A program made the position numbers and the translations under genes. DNA of 64,000 nt from Micromonospora phaseoli (GTDB lineage: Bacteria > Actinomycetota > Actinomycetes > Mycobacteriales > Micromonosporaceae). This document shows, piece by piece, positions 25,026 through 33,921 of the stretch. Below the pieces are notes generated by a model, which was given only the letters and a program-made list of their open reading frames with translations, ran no database searches and had not been told where the DNA came from. How positions within the stretch are numbered: position 1 is the stretch's first letter; each line of letters starts with the position of its first letter. The stretch is from NCBI RefSeq assembly GCF_900109115.1, contig NZ_FNYV01000009.1, positions 124,001 through 188,000 on the forward strand, read 5' to 3'.

Positions 25026-25897
25026 GTCGGGGAGACCCTGCGGGCCAGGCGCCGGCCCAGCGGCGCGGCCGCCGCCACCGCCAGCCCGAGCAGGCCGGCA
25101 CCGGCCCGCGCGGTCAGCGCGCCCTGCAACGCGGGTAGGCCGGTGATGCCGGCGCCCACCGCCGCCCGGACCCGGCCGGCGGTGGGTTCGGCGGCCACCC
25201 GCGCCTGAGCGGTGCCGTAGCGGGCGGCGTACCAGGCGGCGAGGACGGCGGGCAGGGCCACCGCCACGGTGCCCGGGGTTCGGTGGCGGGGCTCGGGTGC
25301 ACGTGCGGCGCTCGCGGCGACCAGCACGGTGCCGGCGAGGGTACGCAGCGGCAGTGCTCGGTCGGCGCCGCTCACCTCCCGGCGGGACAGTGCGGTGACC
25401 GTCCAGGTGTGCGCGGCGACGGTGATCGCCGCCGGCAGCGCCCGCGCCGGCCGGCCGCCGGCAGCGCCGAGCAGCACGTCCAGCCCGCGACAGGTGGCCA
25501 TCACGGCCGGCCCGGCGGTGGTGTTCTTGGCCACCAGGTCGTACCCCCAGATGCTGGTGGCCAGCGGCAGCGCGACGGCGGCGGCGCGGCGGCCACCGGC
25601 GACCGCGGCGAGTCCGACGCCGGCCACGGTGAGCCCGGCGGCCAGGCCGACCGCGAGGCCGGGACTCACCCGGCCGCTGGGGATCGGTCGTTCCGGGCGT
25701 TCGACGGCGTCCAGGTCGCGATCAGCCCAGTCGTTGGCGGCCATGCCGGCCCAGTAGAGCAGCACCGACGCGGCGGCCAGGGCCGGTGTACGCGGGCCGA
25801 GCGCGCCCGCCGCGGCGGCGCCGGCGACCACGTCCCCGGGCACCGAGAGCGCGGCCGGCGCCCGGACCAGCTCGGCCAGGTCAGTCAGCCGTGACAT
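25022..25897 (-). CDS. UbiA-family prenyltransferase (EboC-like)
   Basis: A 291-aa polytopic membrane enzyme with the first prenyl-diphosphate/Mg motif NDWADRDLDAVERPERPIPSGR (split here for length: NDWADRDLD, then RPERPIPSGR) near residue 56. Eight to nine hydrophobic helices follow, and a second-motif equivalent lies around WGYDLVAKNTTAGP. It overlaps the upstream inositol-phosphate-synthase-like gene by 17 bp. The family transfers a prenyl chain to an acceptor inside the membrane; the operon provides a prenyl synthase and a candidate acceptor pathway. Confidence 0.88.
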   Translation of the reverse strand: MSRLTDLAELVRAPAALSVPGDVVAGAAAAGALGPRTPALAAASVLLYWAGMAANDWADRDLDAVERPERPIPSGRVSPGLAVGLAAGLTVAGVGLAAVAGGRRAAAVALPLATSIWGYDLVAKNTTAGPAVMATCRGLDVLLGAAGGRPARALPAAITVAAHTWTVTALSRREVSGADRALPLRTLAGTVLVAASAARAPEPRHRTPGTVAVALPAVLAAWYAARYGTAQARVAAEPTAGRVRAAVGAGITGLPALQGALTARAGAGLLGLAVAAAAPLGRRLARRVSPT

Positions 25898-27041
25898 CGA
25901 CGCCTCCCTGGTGCAGCCGGCCGGCGAACGCGCACAGCCGGGTCCACTGGTCGGCCAGGGAGTGTGTCGCGGTGCCGAGCGGATCCTTGAAGAAGAAGGC
26001 GAGGTCGGTCAGTGGTCCGCTCAGGCCGGCGGCGTGCGCCGCCCCGGTGAGCCGGGCCAGGTCGAGCACCAGCGGGGCGGCCAGCGCCGAGTCGCAGCCG
26101 TGCCAGGTGAACTCCAGTCGCATCCCGGTGCCCAGGAACCCGGCGAAGGTGATCAGGTCCCAGGCGGTCTTGAAGTCACCCAACTCCTCGACGTACTCGA
26201 TTCGGGTGTCGCCCTGCGGCAGGTAGCCGAGCGTCTCGCCGAGCACCCGCTGCTTGCTGCGCACCTTCGCGGCGTTTGCTCCCGCGTCGGTCAGCGTGGC
26301 GCCGTCGCCCCCGCCGAGCAGGTTGAGCCCCGACCAGGACCGCACGTCGAGGTGGCGCATCGCGAACATCGGGGCGAGCACCGACTTGAGCAGCGTCTCC
26401 CCGGTCTTGCCGTCGTGCCCCGCGTACGGCACGCCGTGGGTGTCGGCCAACGTGGTCAACGCCGGCAGCCGCAGCCCGGTCGACGGGGTGAAGTCGACGT
26501 ACGGGCAGCCCGCCGTCACCGCCGCGTACGCGTACAGCGAACTGGGCGGCAGCACCTCGTCTGGGCCGGTGAGGGCGGCCCGCAGCGCGTCGGGGTCGGC
26601 GTGCCCGTCGTGCGGGCGGGGTGCCGGTTCGGTGGCCGCGACGTTGACCACCACCACGCGTTCCAGCTCGTGCCGCTCACGGAACCCGGCCAGGTCGCGG
26701 AGCATCGCGGCGGCCCGGTCGGCCTGACTCCCGGCGGTGGGCGCGGGGCGCAGCTCCCGCTCCACGGCGGCCAGCTCCTCGGGTAACGCGGCGACCAGCC
26801 GGGCGGGCAGCACGCCGGCGGCGGCGAGCGCCTCGGCGCGCTTGGCGATCGGGGTGGCGATCACGTCATGTCCACCGAAGACCAGGTCGGCGAGGGCCGG
26901 CAGGGCCGGACCGCGGACCCCGGGCAGCTCCGTCACGCACCCGGTCGGCCCGGTCAGCCCGGCCCGCAGGGCGAGCGCCCCGACGATGCTGGTGGTCGCG
27001 ACCGAGCCGCGTACCCCCACCAGCCAGACACCCGTACGCAT
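25881..27041 (-). CDS. Inositol-3-phosphate synthase family protein (first gene of ebo operon)
   Basis: A 386-aa NAD-dependent enzyme: GVWLVGVRGSVATTSIVGA is the Rossmann start, VVVVNVAATEP binds NAD, and DFTPSTGLRLPAL, GHDGKTGETLLKSVLAP and SGLNLLGGGDGATL are core motifs of myo-inositol-1-phosphate synthase. The protein should cyclise a hexose phosphate to a cyclitol phosphate. In cyanobacterial ebo clusters this slot is taken by a dehydroquinate synthase-like enzyme, another cyclase, as I recall. ATG 27041 has AAGGAGC seven bases upstream, making it the likely operon head. Confidence 0.86.
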   Translation of the reverse strand: MRTGVWLVGVRGSVATTSIVGALALRAGLTGPTGCVTELPGVRGPALPALADLVFGGHDVIATPIAKRAEALAAAGVLPARLVAALPEELAAVERELRPAPTAGSQADRAAAMLRDLAGFRERHELERVVVVNVAATEPAPRPHDGHADPDALRAALTGPDEVLPPSSLYAYAAVTAGCPYVDFTPSTGLRLPALTTLADTHGVPYAGHDGKTGETLLKSVLAPMFAMRHLDVRSWSGLNLLGGGDGATLTDAGANAAKVRSKQRVLGETLGYLPQGDTRIEYVEELGDFKTAWDLITFAGFLGTGMRLEFTWHGCDSALAAPLVLDLARLTGAAHAAGLSGPLTDLAFFFKDPLGTATHSLADQWTRLCAFAGRLHQGGVDVTAD

Positions 27042-27492
27042 GGCGCTCCTTCCCGGTCGAGCAGGTGGAACACTTCTGGGTGGATGCGCCCCGTCCGCCG
27101 CTCGCCCCGGTGTGGCTCACCGGCCGGCGCCGAGGTCGGCGGCGACGACGCCGGACCGGCGTTCGGGGCGGGTACGGACGGACGGGGCTGGCAGGCAGGG
27201 GCGGTCGGCGTCTCGCCCCTGCCTCCCCCGCATCCGGCCGCTCGGGACGACAGTGGCCCGATCGGAGGACTCGTTCGGACGCGGTCCCGCCCGGAGGCGG
27301 GTGGGTCTCGGATGGACGGTTCAGCGGCGGCCCTCCGGCGCGGCCGGGGAATCCCGGTCCGGTCGCACCGGAGGAACCGCATTGCTCGTGTCACCGGGCC
27401 GGGTGGCCCGGGACACGACCTCCGGTGCCGACCCGTATCGGTCACGGGGCGCAACCGCGGCCGACCCTCGCCGGTCGGTACCGGAGGTGGTT
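27042..27492. other. Intergenic region carrying the ebo operon promoter
   Basis: 451 bp without a supported gene. It must hold the promoter of the eight-gene operon (minus strand) and the end of the sugar ABC operon. I see no clear -10/-35, palindrome or hairpin beyond short GC-rich repeats. Confidence 0.4.
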
Positions 27493-28698
27493 CTAGACGG
27501 CGACCGTCGCCAGTGCCGGCTCCACCTCGGTCCACGAGGACCCCAGTTCGGCCGACCGGACCACCGCGTCGAGCACCAGCTGCACCTGCAGGGCGTCGGC
27601 GAAGGACGGCGTCGGGTCGACGCCGGTCGCCACCGCCTCGATGAAGTCGCGCATCTGGTGGGTGAAGGAGTGCTCGTACCCGATGATGTGACCCGGCGGC
27701 CACCAGGCCGACAGGTACGGGTGCTCGCTCTCGGTCACCAGGATCCGGCTGAAGCCCTGCTCGGCGGCGGGTCGCGTCGCGTCGTGGAACTCCAGTTCGT
27801 TGAGGCGTTCCAGGTCGAAGGCGACGCTGCCCAACGACCCGTTGATCTCCACACGGAGAGCGTTCTTGCGTCCGGTGGCGAAGCGGGTCGCCTCGTAGGT
27901 GGCCAGTGCCCCGCCGTCGAGCCGGGCGATGAAGATCGCCGCGTCGTCGACGGTGACCGGGCCGGTTGCGGCGGCTCCGTCGACCTGTGCGGCCAGCCCG
28001 CTCGACTCGGCCGGCAGGGGCCGCTGCTTGACGAAGGTCTCGGTCACCGCGCTGACGCCGGCGATCCGCTGACCGGTGACGTACTGGGTGAGGTCGATGA
28101 TGTGCGCACCGATGTCACCCAGGGCCCCGGAGCCCGACACCTCCTTGCGTAGCCGCCACACCAGGGGGAACTGCGGGTCCACGATCCAGTCCTGCAGGTA
28201 GCTGGCCCGGACGTGCCGGATCTCGCCGAGCCGCCCGTCGGCGACCAGTTGACGCATCAGCGCCACCGCGGGTACCCGCCGATAGTTGAAGCCGCACATC
28301 GACCGCGCCCCGCCGGCCCGGGCGGTGGCCGCCGCGGCGGTCATCTCCCGTGCCTCGGCGACGCTGTTGGCCAACGGCTTCTCGCACAGCACGTGCTTGC
28401 CGGCGGCCAACGCGGCCAGTGCGATCTCGGCGTGGCTGTCTCCCGGTGTGCAGATGTCGACCACGTCGATGTCCGGCCGGGCCACCAGCTCCCGCCAGTC
28501 CGTGGTGTGCTCCTCCCAGCCGAGCCGGTCGGCGGCCTCGGCCACCTTCACCGGGTCCCGGCCGCAGATGAGCGCCATCCGGGCCCGTGCCGGCAGGTCG
28601 TACACCCGGTTCACGGTGCGCCACGCCTGCGAGTGCGCGGCGCCCATGAACGCGTAGCCGACCATGCCGACCCGCAGTTGGTTGTCTGTCGTGGACAA
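27493..28698 (-). CDS. Gfo/Idh/MocA family oxidoreductase
   Basis: A 401-aa NAD(P)-dependent sugar/cyclitol dehydrogenase. The Rossmann segment GMVGYAFMGAAHSQAWR is followed by ALICGRDPVK, DVVDICTPGDSHAEIALAALAAGKHVLCEKPLANS (the EKP motif; quoted in parts: DVVDICTPGDSH, HVLCEKPLA), and GFNYRRVPAVALMRQLV with the substrate-binding region. Start TTG 28698. It is last in an operon with ribose-type ABC importer genes and a ROK regulator, so it probably oxidises the imported sugar. Confidence 0.88.
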   Translation of the reverse strand: MSTTDNQLRVGMVGYAFMGAAHSQAWRTVNRVYDLPARARMALICGRDPVKVAEAADRLGWEEHTTDWRELVARPDIDVVDICTPGDSHAEIALAALAAGKHVLCEKPLANSVAEAREMTAAAATARAGGARSMCGFNYRRVPAVALMRQLVADGRLGEIRHVRASYLQDWIVDPQFPLVWRLRKEVSGSGALGDIGAHIIDLTQYVTGQRIAGVSAVTETFVKQRPLPAESSGLAAQVDGAAATGPVTVDDAAIFIARLDGGALATYEATRFATGRKNALRVEINGSLGSVAFDLERLNELEFHDATRPAAEQGFSRILVTESEHPYLSAWWPPGHIIGYEHSFTHQMRDFIEAVATGVDPTPSFADALQVQLVLDAVVRSAELGSSWTEVEPALATVAV

Positions 28699-28718
28699 GG
28701 TGGGTCTCCCCCCGTGTG

Positions 28719-29771
28719 TCAGAACCCGAGCTTGAGGTAGTTGCTCGCGTTCTCCTTGGTGATCGTTTCGGAGGCGAGGACGATCTCCTTCGGTACCTGG
28801 AGTTCCACCAGGTCGGACATGCCCCGGTCCTGTCCGATCAGGCGGGCCAGCGAGATCGCCGAGGACGCCATCGACGGGCTGTAGGTGACGGTGGCCTTGA
28901 GCACCGTGTTGTCGGCCTGGATGTCCTCCATCGCCTTCTTCGAGCCGGCGCCGCCGACCATGAAGAACTCGTTGCGGCTGGCCTGGCTGATCGCGGCCAG
29001 CACGCCGATGCCCTGGTCGTCGTCGTGGTTCCAGATCGCGTCGATCTTCGGCAGGGCCTGGAGCAGCTGGCTCGCCTCCTGCTGGCCGGAGTCGGCGGTG
29101 AACCGGGCCGCCCGGCGGTTCTCGACCTTCAGGCCGTGCTGGGCCAGGGTGTCGTTGAAGCCCTTCGTCCGTTCCTGGGTCAGCTCCAGCTCGTCCATCC
29201 CGGCGATCTCGGCGATCACCGGGTTGCTCACCCCCTTGGCCTTGAGCTGCTCGACGATGAAGGTGGCGGCGGAGACACCCATGCCGTAGTTGTCGCCCTT
29301 GATCTGCAACCGGTACGCCTTGGCGTCGGGGAAGGCCCGGTCCAGGTTGATCACCGGGATGCCGGCCTGCATCGCCTCCAGCCCGAACGAGTTGAGCTCC
29401 TTGCCGTCGTGCGGCAGCAGCACGATCACGTCGGGCCGCTGGGAGATCAGGGTGGACAGCGCCGCGCGCTGGGCCGCCGCGTCCGCGCCCGCCTCGACGG
29501 TCTTGAACTCCACGTCGGAGTACGCCGCGGCCTGTGCCTTGGCGTTGTTGGTGATCGCGGCGATCCAGCCGTGGTCGGCGGCCGGCGCGGAGAAGCCGAT
29601 CGTCACCTGCTTGCCGGGCTCGGCGTTGGCGTTGCCGTCGGCCGCCTTGGTCTGCGCCTCGGTCGGCGTCTGCTCGTTGCTGGTGCAGCCGGCGAGAATT
29701 ACGCCGGCGCCGACGGCCGCACCGCCGAAGAGCAGCCGACGCCGCGACATGTCGCGACTGTGCTGGGTCAT
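28719..29771 (-). CDS. Sugar ABC transporter substrate-binding lipoprotein (RbsB type)
   Basis: A 350-aa periplasmic-binding protein type 1. The amino end SRRRLLFGGAAVGAGVILAGCTS contains a twin-arginine-like RR and lipobox LAGC (Cys ~29), so it is exported and lipid-anchored. Domain motifs QVTIGFSAPAADHGW, DVIVLLPHDGKEL, IPVINLDRAF, GDNYGMG, AIWNHDDDQGIGVLAA fit ribose/inositol-type binding proteins. AGGAGGTCGTC precedes ATG 29771. Confidence 0.92.
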   Translation of the reverse strand: MTQHSRDMSRRRLLFGGAAVGAGVILAGCTSNEQTPTEAQTKAADGNANAEPGKQVTIGFSAPAADHGWIAAITNNAKAQAAAYSDVEFKTVEAGADAAAQRAALSTLISQRPDVIVLLPHDGKELNSFGLEAMQAGIPVINLDRAFPDAKAYRLQIKGDNYGMGVSAATFIVEQLKAKGVSNPVIAEIAGMDELELTQERTKGFNDTLAQHGLKVENRRAARFTADSGQQEASQLLQALPKIDAIWNHDDDQGIGVLAAISQASRNEFFMVGGAGSKKAMEDIQADNTVLKATVTYSPSMASSAISLARLIGQDRGMSDLVELQVPKEIVLASETITKENASNYLKLGF

Positions 29772-29864
29772 GACGACCTCCTGGTTATTCAGTGGTGGAG
29801 AGGGATTTGGGTGTACGAGTCCCGGCCACCGTCGGTTGCTCGGGTGGCCTGGACGCGGTGGTGT

Positions 29865-30980
29865 TCAGCTCGTGGTGAGCCGGTTGCGGCGGAAGAACTG
29901 GGAGAGGGTGCCGAACTGGACCTGCTGGATCAGGACGGCGGCGACGATGATGCCGCCCTTGACCATGTTCTGCGCCTCGGTGGAGAGTCCGTTGATCGCG
30001 AAGAGGTTGGTGATGGTGGCGAAGATGATCACACCGAGCAGGGAGCCGACGATGGTCCCCCGCCCGCCGCTGAGCAGCGTGCCACCGATGATCACGGCGG
30101 CGATCGCGTCCAGCTCGTAGAGGTTCGCCATCGCCGCCTGGGCCGAGGTGGCCTGGGCGGTGAGCATGATGGCGGCGATGCCACAGCAGAGGCCGGAGAG
30201 CGCGTAGAGCAGCAGGGTGTGCCGCTTGACGTCGATGCCGGCCAGCCGGGCGGCCTCCGGGTTGCCGCCGACGGCGACGGTGCGCCGGCCGAAGGTGGTG
30301 CGGTTGAGCAGCACCCATCCGCCGGCGACGACGGCAGCCAGGATGTAGACCAGCAACGGGATGCCGAGCAGGCTGTTGCTGGCGATGCCGTTGATGACGC
30401 TGTTCTCCGAGATCTGGGTCTGCTTCTGGGAGATCTCGGCGGCCAGCCCTCGGGCGGCCACCAACATGGCCAGCGTGGCGATGAAGGGCACCAGCCGGCC
30501 GTACGCGATGAGCACCCCGTTGACCAGTCCGACCGCCACCCCGACGATGATCGCGGTGAAGATCATGCCACCGGCGCCGAAGCTCTGGGTCGCCACCGTG
30601 GTGCACCAGACCCCGGCCAGCGCGACGATCGCGCCGACCGAGAGGTCGATGCCGCCGCCGATGATCACGAAGGTCATCCCGACGGTGACCACGCCGACCA
30701 CCGAGGCGAGCTTGAGGATGCTGAGCATGTTGGCCCAGACCCAGTCCGGGTTGGCGTAGAGGTCGGAGCGGGTGGCCGCGCCGATCGCGAAGAGGGCCAG
30801 CAGCACCCCGATCAGGGCGAGGTTGCGCTTGGCACCCTCACCGCCGTCGCCGTGCCACCAGGAGAGCCGGGCCCCGGATGCCGCCGGCGCCCCGTGCTCG
30901 GCCGCCTCGGTCGTCTCGGCCGGGTCCACCGGCGGCGACTGCGCCGGCAGCTGCGTCGTCGTGGGCGGACTTTCGCTCAT
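29865..30980 (-). CDS. Sugar ABC transporter permease (RbsC type)
   Basis: A 371-aa protein with ~10 transmembrane helices of the BPD_transp_2 family after a ~55-residue hydrophilic N-terminal part. The family loop GGGIDLSVGAIVALAGVW and the late ATSAQAAMANLYELDAIAAVIIGGT region (GRGTIVGSLLG) are typical. It overlaps the ATPase stop by ATGA. It forms the channel of the importer encoded with 28719-29771 and 30977-32566. Confidence 0.92.
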   Translation of the reverse strand: MSESPPTTTQLPAQSPPVDPAETTEAAEHGAPAASGARLSWWHGDGGEGAKRNLALIGVLLALFAIGAATRSDLYANPDWVWANMLSILKLASVVGVVTVGMTFVIIGGGIDLSVGAIVALAGVWCTTVATQSFGAGGMIFTAIIVGVAVGLVNGVLIAYGRLVPFIATLAMLVAARGLAAEISQKQTQISENSVINGIASNSLLGIPLLVYILAAVVAGGWVLLNRTTFGRRTVAVGGNPEAARLAGIDVKRHTLLLYALSGLCCGIAAIMLTAQATSAQAAMANLYELDAIAAVIIGGTLLSGGRGTIVGSLLGVIIFATITNLFAINGLSTEAQNMVKGGIIVAAVLIQQVQFGTLSQFFRRNRLTTS

Positions 30981-32566
30981 GCCGGTGCGCCTTCCATCAG
31001 GGACCCCGCCATCACGAGGTCGAGCACGGTGTTCTCGTCGAGTTCGCCGGCGGCGGCGGTGCGGACGACCCGCCCCTCCCGCATCACCAGCACCCGGTCG
31101 GCCAGCCCGAGCACCTCGGGTACCTCGCTGGAGACCAGCAGCACCCCGACGCCCTGGGCAGCGAGCTGCCGGATCACCTGGTACAGCTCGGCACGGGCAC
31201 CCACGTCCACGCCCCGGGTCGGCTCGTCGAGCAGCAGCAGCTTCGTGTCACCGAGCAGCCAGCGCCCGACCACCACCTTCTGCTGGTTGCCGCCGGAGAG
31301 GGTCCGTACCGCCCGGCGGACGTCGCGCGGTCGCATCTCCAGGCTCTCGGCGACCCGGTCCGCCTCCGCCCGTTCCCGCCCGACATCGGTGAATCCGAAC
31401 CGGGCGTACCGGCTGAAGGTCGCCAGCGTGACGTTGCGGTAGATCGGCTCGCCGAGCAGCAGCGCCTGGCTCTTGCGCTCCTCGGGAGCCATGCCCATCC
31501 CGGCCCGCACCGCCGCGCCGACGCTGCCCGGGCGCAGCGCCCGGCCGGCCATCCGCACGCTGCCCGCCTCCGCCCGCCGGGCACCGTAGATGGTCTCCAG
31601 CAGCTCGGACCGGCCGGAGCCGACCAGCCCGGCGATGCCGACGATCTCTCCGGCCCGGACGGCGAGCGAGACGTCGGCGAACTCACCGGCGCGGGTCAAC
31701 CCGTCGACCTGGAGCAGTTCGTCGCCGTCGGCGGTGTCGGCGGGCCGGTCCGGGAAGACGTACTCGATGGTCCGGCCGGTCATCCGGGAGACCAGGTCGC
31801 GGGTCGGGGTGTCGCGGGCCGGCAGGTTGGCCGCGGTGGTCCGGCCGTCCTTGAGTACGGTCACCCGGTCACCGATCTCGCGGATCTCCTCCAGCCGGTG
31901 CGAGATGTAGATGACCGCGATGCCCTGTGCGGTCAGCTCGCGGATGATCCGGAAGAGGTTGCCCACCTCGTCATGGGCGAGCACCGCGCTCGGTTCGTCC
32001 ATGATGATCAGTCGGGCCTCGTGGGAGAGCGCGCGGGCCATGCTGACCACCTGCTTGCCGGCCGCCGGCAGCGACCGCACCATCCGACCGGGCGGGATCT
32101 CGGCATGGCCGAGCCGACCGAGGATCTGGCGGGTCCGCCCCGCCATGTGGCCCCGGCGGACGAAACCGAAGCGGCGGGGCTCGTGGCCGAGGAACGCGTT
32201 CTCCGCCACCGAAAGGTCGTTGACCAGGTCGAGTTCCTGGTAGATGGTGGCGATCCCGGCGCGCATGGCGGCCTGGGGGTTGGCGAAGGCCACCGGGTTG
32301 CCAAGCCACTGCACGGTCCCGGAATCCGGGCGGTGTACCCCGGCCAGCACCTTGATCAGCGTGGACTTGCCGGCGCCGTTCTGACCGAGCAGGCAGTGCA
32401 CCTCGCCCGCGCGCACCTCCAGCTGCACGCCGTCCAGCGCGCGTACGCCCGGGAAGGTCTTGACCACGTCGGTGAGGCGCAGGACCACCTCGCCCGCGAC
32501 GGTGTCGGCCGGTGCCTCGACCAGCGGCGTCTCGTGCTCGGTGACGCCGTTCTCGTGCTCGGTCAT
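30977..32566 (-). CDS. Sugar ABC transporter ATP-binding protein (RbsA type, double domain)
   Basis: A 529-aa tandem ATPase. The N-terminal half has Walker A GQNGAGKST and Walker B LIIMDEPSAVL, but its signature helix reads SLPAAGKQVVSMARALS instead of LSVGQQQ. The C-terminal half has degenerate Walker A GLVGSGRSE, signature LSGGNQQKVVVGRWL and Walker B LLLLDEPTRGVD. Start ATG 32566 overlaps the ROK stop by ATGA; the frame remaining open upstream is spurious. It energises ribose-type sugar import. Confidence 0.92.
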   Translation of the reverse strand: MTEHENGVTEHETPLVEAPADTVAGEVVLRLTDVVKTFPGVRALDGVQLEVRAGEVHCLLGQNGAGKSTLIKVLAGVHRPDSGTVQWLGNPVAFANPQAAMRAGIATIYQELDLVNDLSVAENAFLGHEPRRFGFVRRGHMAGRTRQILGRLGHAEIPPGRMVRSLPAAGKQVVSMARALSHEARLIIMDEPSAVLAHDEVGNLFRIIRELTAQGIAVIYISHRLEEIREIGDRVTVLKDGRTTAANLPARDTPTRDLVSRMTGRTIEYVFPDRPADTADGDELLQVDGLTRAGEFADVSLAVRAGEIVGIAGLVGSGRSELLETIYGARRAEAGSVRMAGRALRPGSVGAAVRAGMGMAPEERKSQALLLGEPIYRNVTLATFSRYARFGFTDVGRERAEADRVAESLEMRPRDVRRAVRTLSGGNQQKVVVGRWLLGDTKLLLLDEPTRGVDVGARAELYQVIRQLAAQGVGVLLVSSEVPEVLGLADRVLVMREGRVVRTAAAGELDENTVLDLVMAGSLMEGAPA

Positions 32567-33741
32567 GCCGCCTCCCCGAAGGCCAGATCGCTGGCGAGCA
32601 CGGCGGCCCCGGCCACCCCGGCGCGCGGGCCCAGCTCGGACAGCACCACTGGAAGGTTGCCGGTCGCCAGTGGCAGTGAACGGCGGTATACGACGCTGCG
32701 GATCTCGGCGAGCAGGACGTGCCCGAGCTGGGCGAGCCCGCCGCCGATCACGATCATCGACGGGTTGGTGAAGCTGACCAGGCCGGCCAGTACGCCGCCG
32801 ACCCGTCGTCCGCCCTCGCGGATGAGCTGGATGCAGGTGACGTCCCCCTCGACGGCCCCGGCGGCGACGTCCAGGGCGGTGACCGTGCCGCTCGCGGCCA
32901 GCCGCTCGGCCAGCGCGGGCGAGGTGCCGGCCCGGGCCGCGACGGTCGCGTCCTTGGCCAGCGCGGCGCCGCTGAAGAGCGCCTCCAGGCAGCCGGCGTT
33001 GCCGCAGGAGCAGACCGACCCGTGCGGGTCGACCTGGATGTGGCCGATGTCCCCGGCGCAGCCGTCGGTGCCGCGGTAGACCTCGCCGCTGAGGTAGATC
33101 CCGCACCCGACGCCGGTGCCGATCTTGACGAACAGGAAGTCGTCGACCGAGTGCGCGACCCCACCGTGCCGCTCACCGATCGCCATGATGTTGACGTCGT
33201 TGTCGACCACCGCCGGGCAGCCGTGCTCGCGGGTCAGCAGCTCACGGACGGGGAAGCGATCCCAGCCGGGCATGATCGGCGGCGAGACGGGCACCCCGTC
33301 GCGGAAGCTGACCGGGCCGGGGACACCGATGCCGATCGCGTCGAGCCGTTCGTAGACGCCGTCCACCCGGGCCTTGTGCAGCAACTCGTTGACGCGCTGC
33401 AGGATCGCCTTCGGCCCGGACCGGATGTCGGCCGCCTCCGCGTACGCCGCAACCGGTTCCAGGCGGCCGTCGACCACCTCGACGTCGATCGAGCTGGCGC
33501 CGAGGTCGACGGCGGCGAAGCGCAGGTGCGGGCTCAACTCGACCAGGGTGGACCGGCGGCCGCCACGGGAGGCAGCCTTGCCCGCCTCGGCGACGTAGCC
33601 GAGGCTGACCAGCCGCTCAAGCTCGGCGAGCAGCCGGGGGCGGGGCATCTGCAGACGGTCCGCGAGCTCGGCCCGCGACAGCGCTCCTTCGTCGCGGAGC
33701 AACCGCAACAGGCGCACGTGCAGGGGGTCGGCGGTGTGCAC
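32563..33741 (-). CDS. ROK family transcriptional regulator of the sugar ABC operon
   Basis: A 392-aa protein: winged helix at ~6-62 (LLRLLRDEGALSRAELADRL, MPRPRLLAELERLVSLGYV) and ROK domain with AVDLGASSIDVEV, GIGVPGPVS, VDNDVNIMAIGE, IGTGVGCGI and zinc motif CSCGNAGCLEA. Start GTG 33741 follows GAGGTGAGCC. It is the first gene of its own target operon, so autoregulation is expected; a 26-bp palindrome is ~110 bp upstream. It probably represses until the imported sugar or its phosphate binds. Confidence 0.9.
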   Translation of the reverse strand: MHTADPLHVRLLRLLRDEGALSRAELADRLQMPRPRLLAELERLVSLGYVAEAGKAASRGGRRSTLVELSPHLRFAAVDLGASSIDVEVVDGRLEPVAAYAEAADIRSGPKAILQRVNELLHKARVDGVYERLDAIGIGVPGPVSFRDGVPVSPPIMPGWDRFPVRELLTREHGCPAVVDNDVNIMAIGERHGGVAHSVDDFLFVKIGTGVGCGIYLSGEVYRGTDGCAGDIGHIQVDPHGSVCSCGNAGCLEALFSGAALAKDATVAARAGTSPALAERLAASGTVTALDVAAGAVEGDVTCIQLIREGGRRVGGVLAGLVSFTNPSMIVIGGGLAQLGHVLLAEIRSVVYRRSLPLATGNLPVVLSELGPRAGVAGAAVLASDLAFGEAA

Positions 33742-33852
33742 GGCTCACCTCTCCCACCGGGGTGTTCACATCGACGAAATGCCGACGTGTGGTGCCCGAC
33801 ACAGTAAGAGGCTTCGGCGTGCGGTGTCCAGAGCTTAGGGCGATCTGACGGC

Positions 33853-33878
33853 AACTTTTGCCAGATCTAGCAAAAGTT
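33853..33878. promoter_or_regulatory. 26-bp near-perfect palindrome, likely ROK operator
   Basis: AACTTTTGC at 33853-33861 and GCAAAAGTT at 33870-33878 flank a CAGATCTA core; only one base pair of the 13 breaks symmetry. It lies upstream of the ROK/sugar ABC operon and just beyond the end of the YihY gene, so it most likely controls the ROK operon. Confidence 0.7.
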
Positions 33879-33921
33879 ATGTGGAGTGCCGCCCGCAGCC
33901 GGTGCGAAAGCGGCCGGAAGA

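Noticed and set aside
28716..31442. 908-codon plus-strand frame opposite the sugar ABC genes
   Set aside because: Entirely antisense to recognisable RbsB, RbsC and RbsA proteins and low-complexity in composition.
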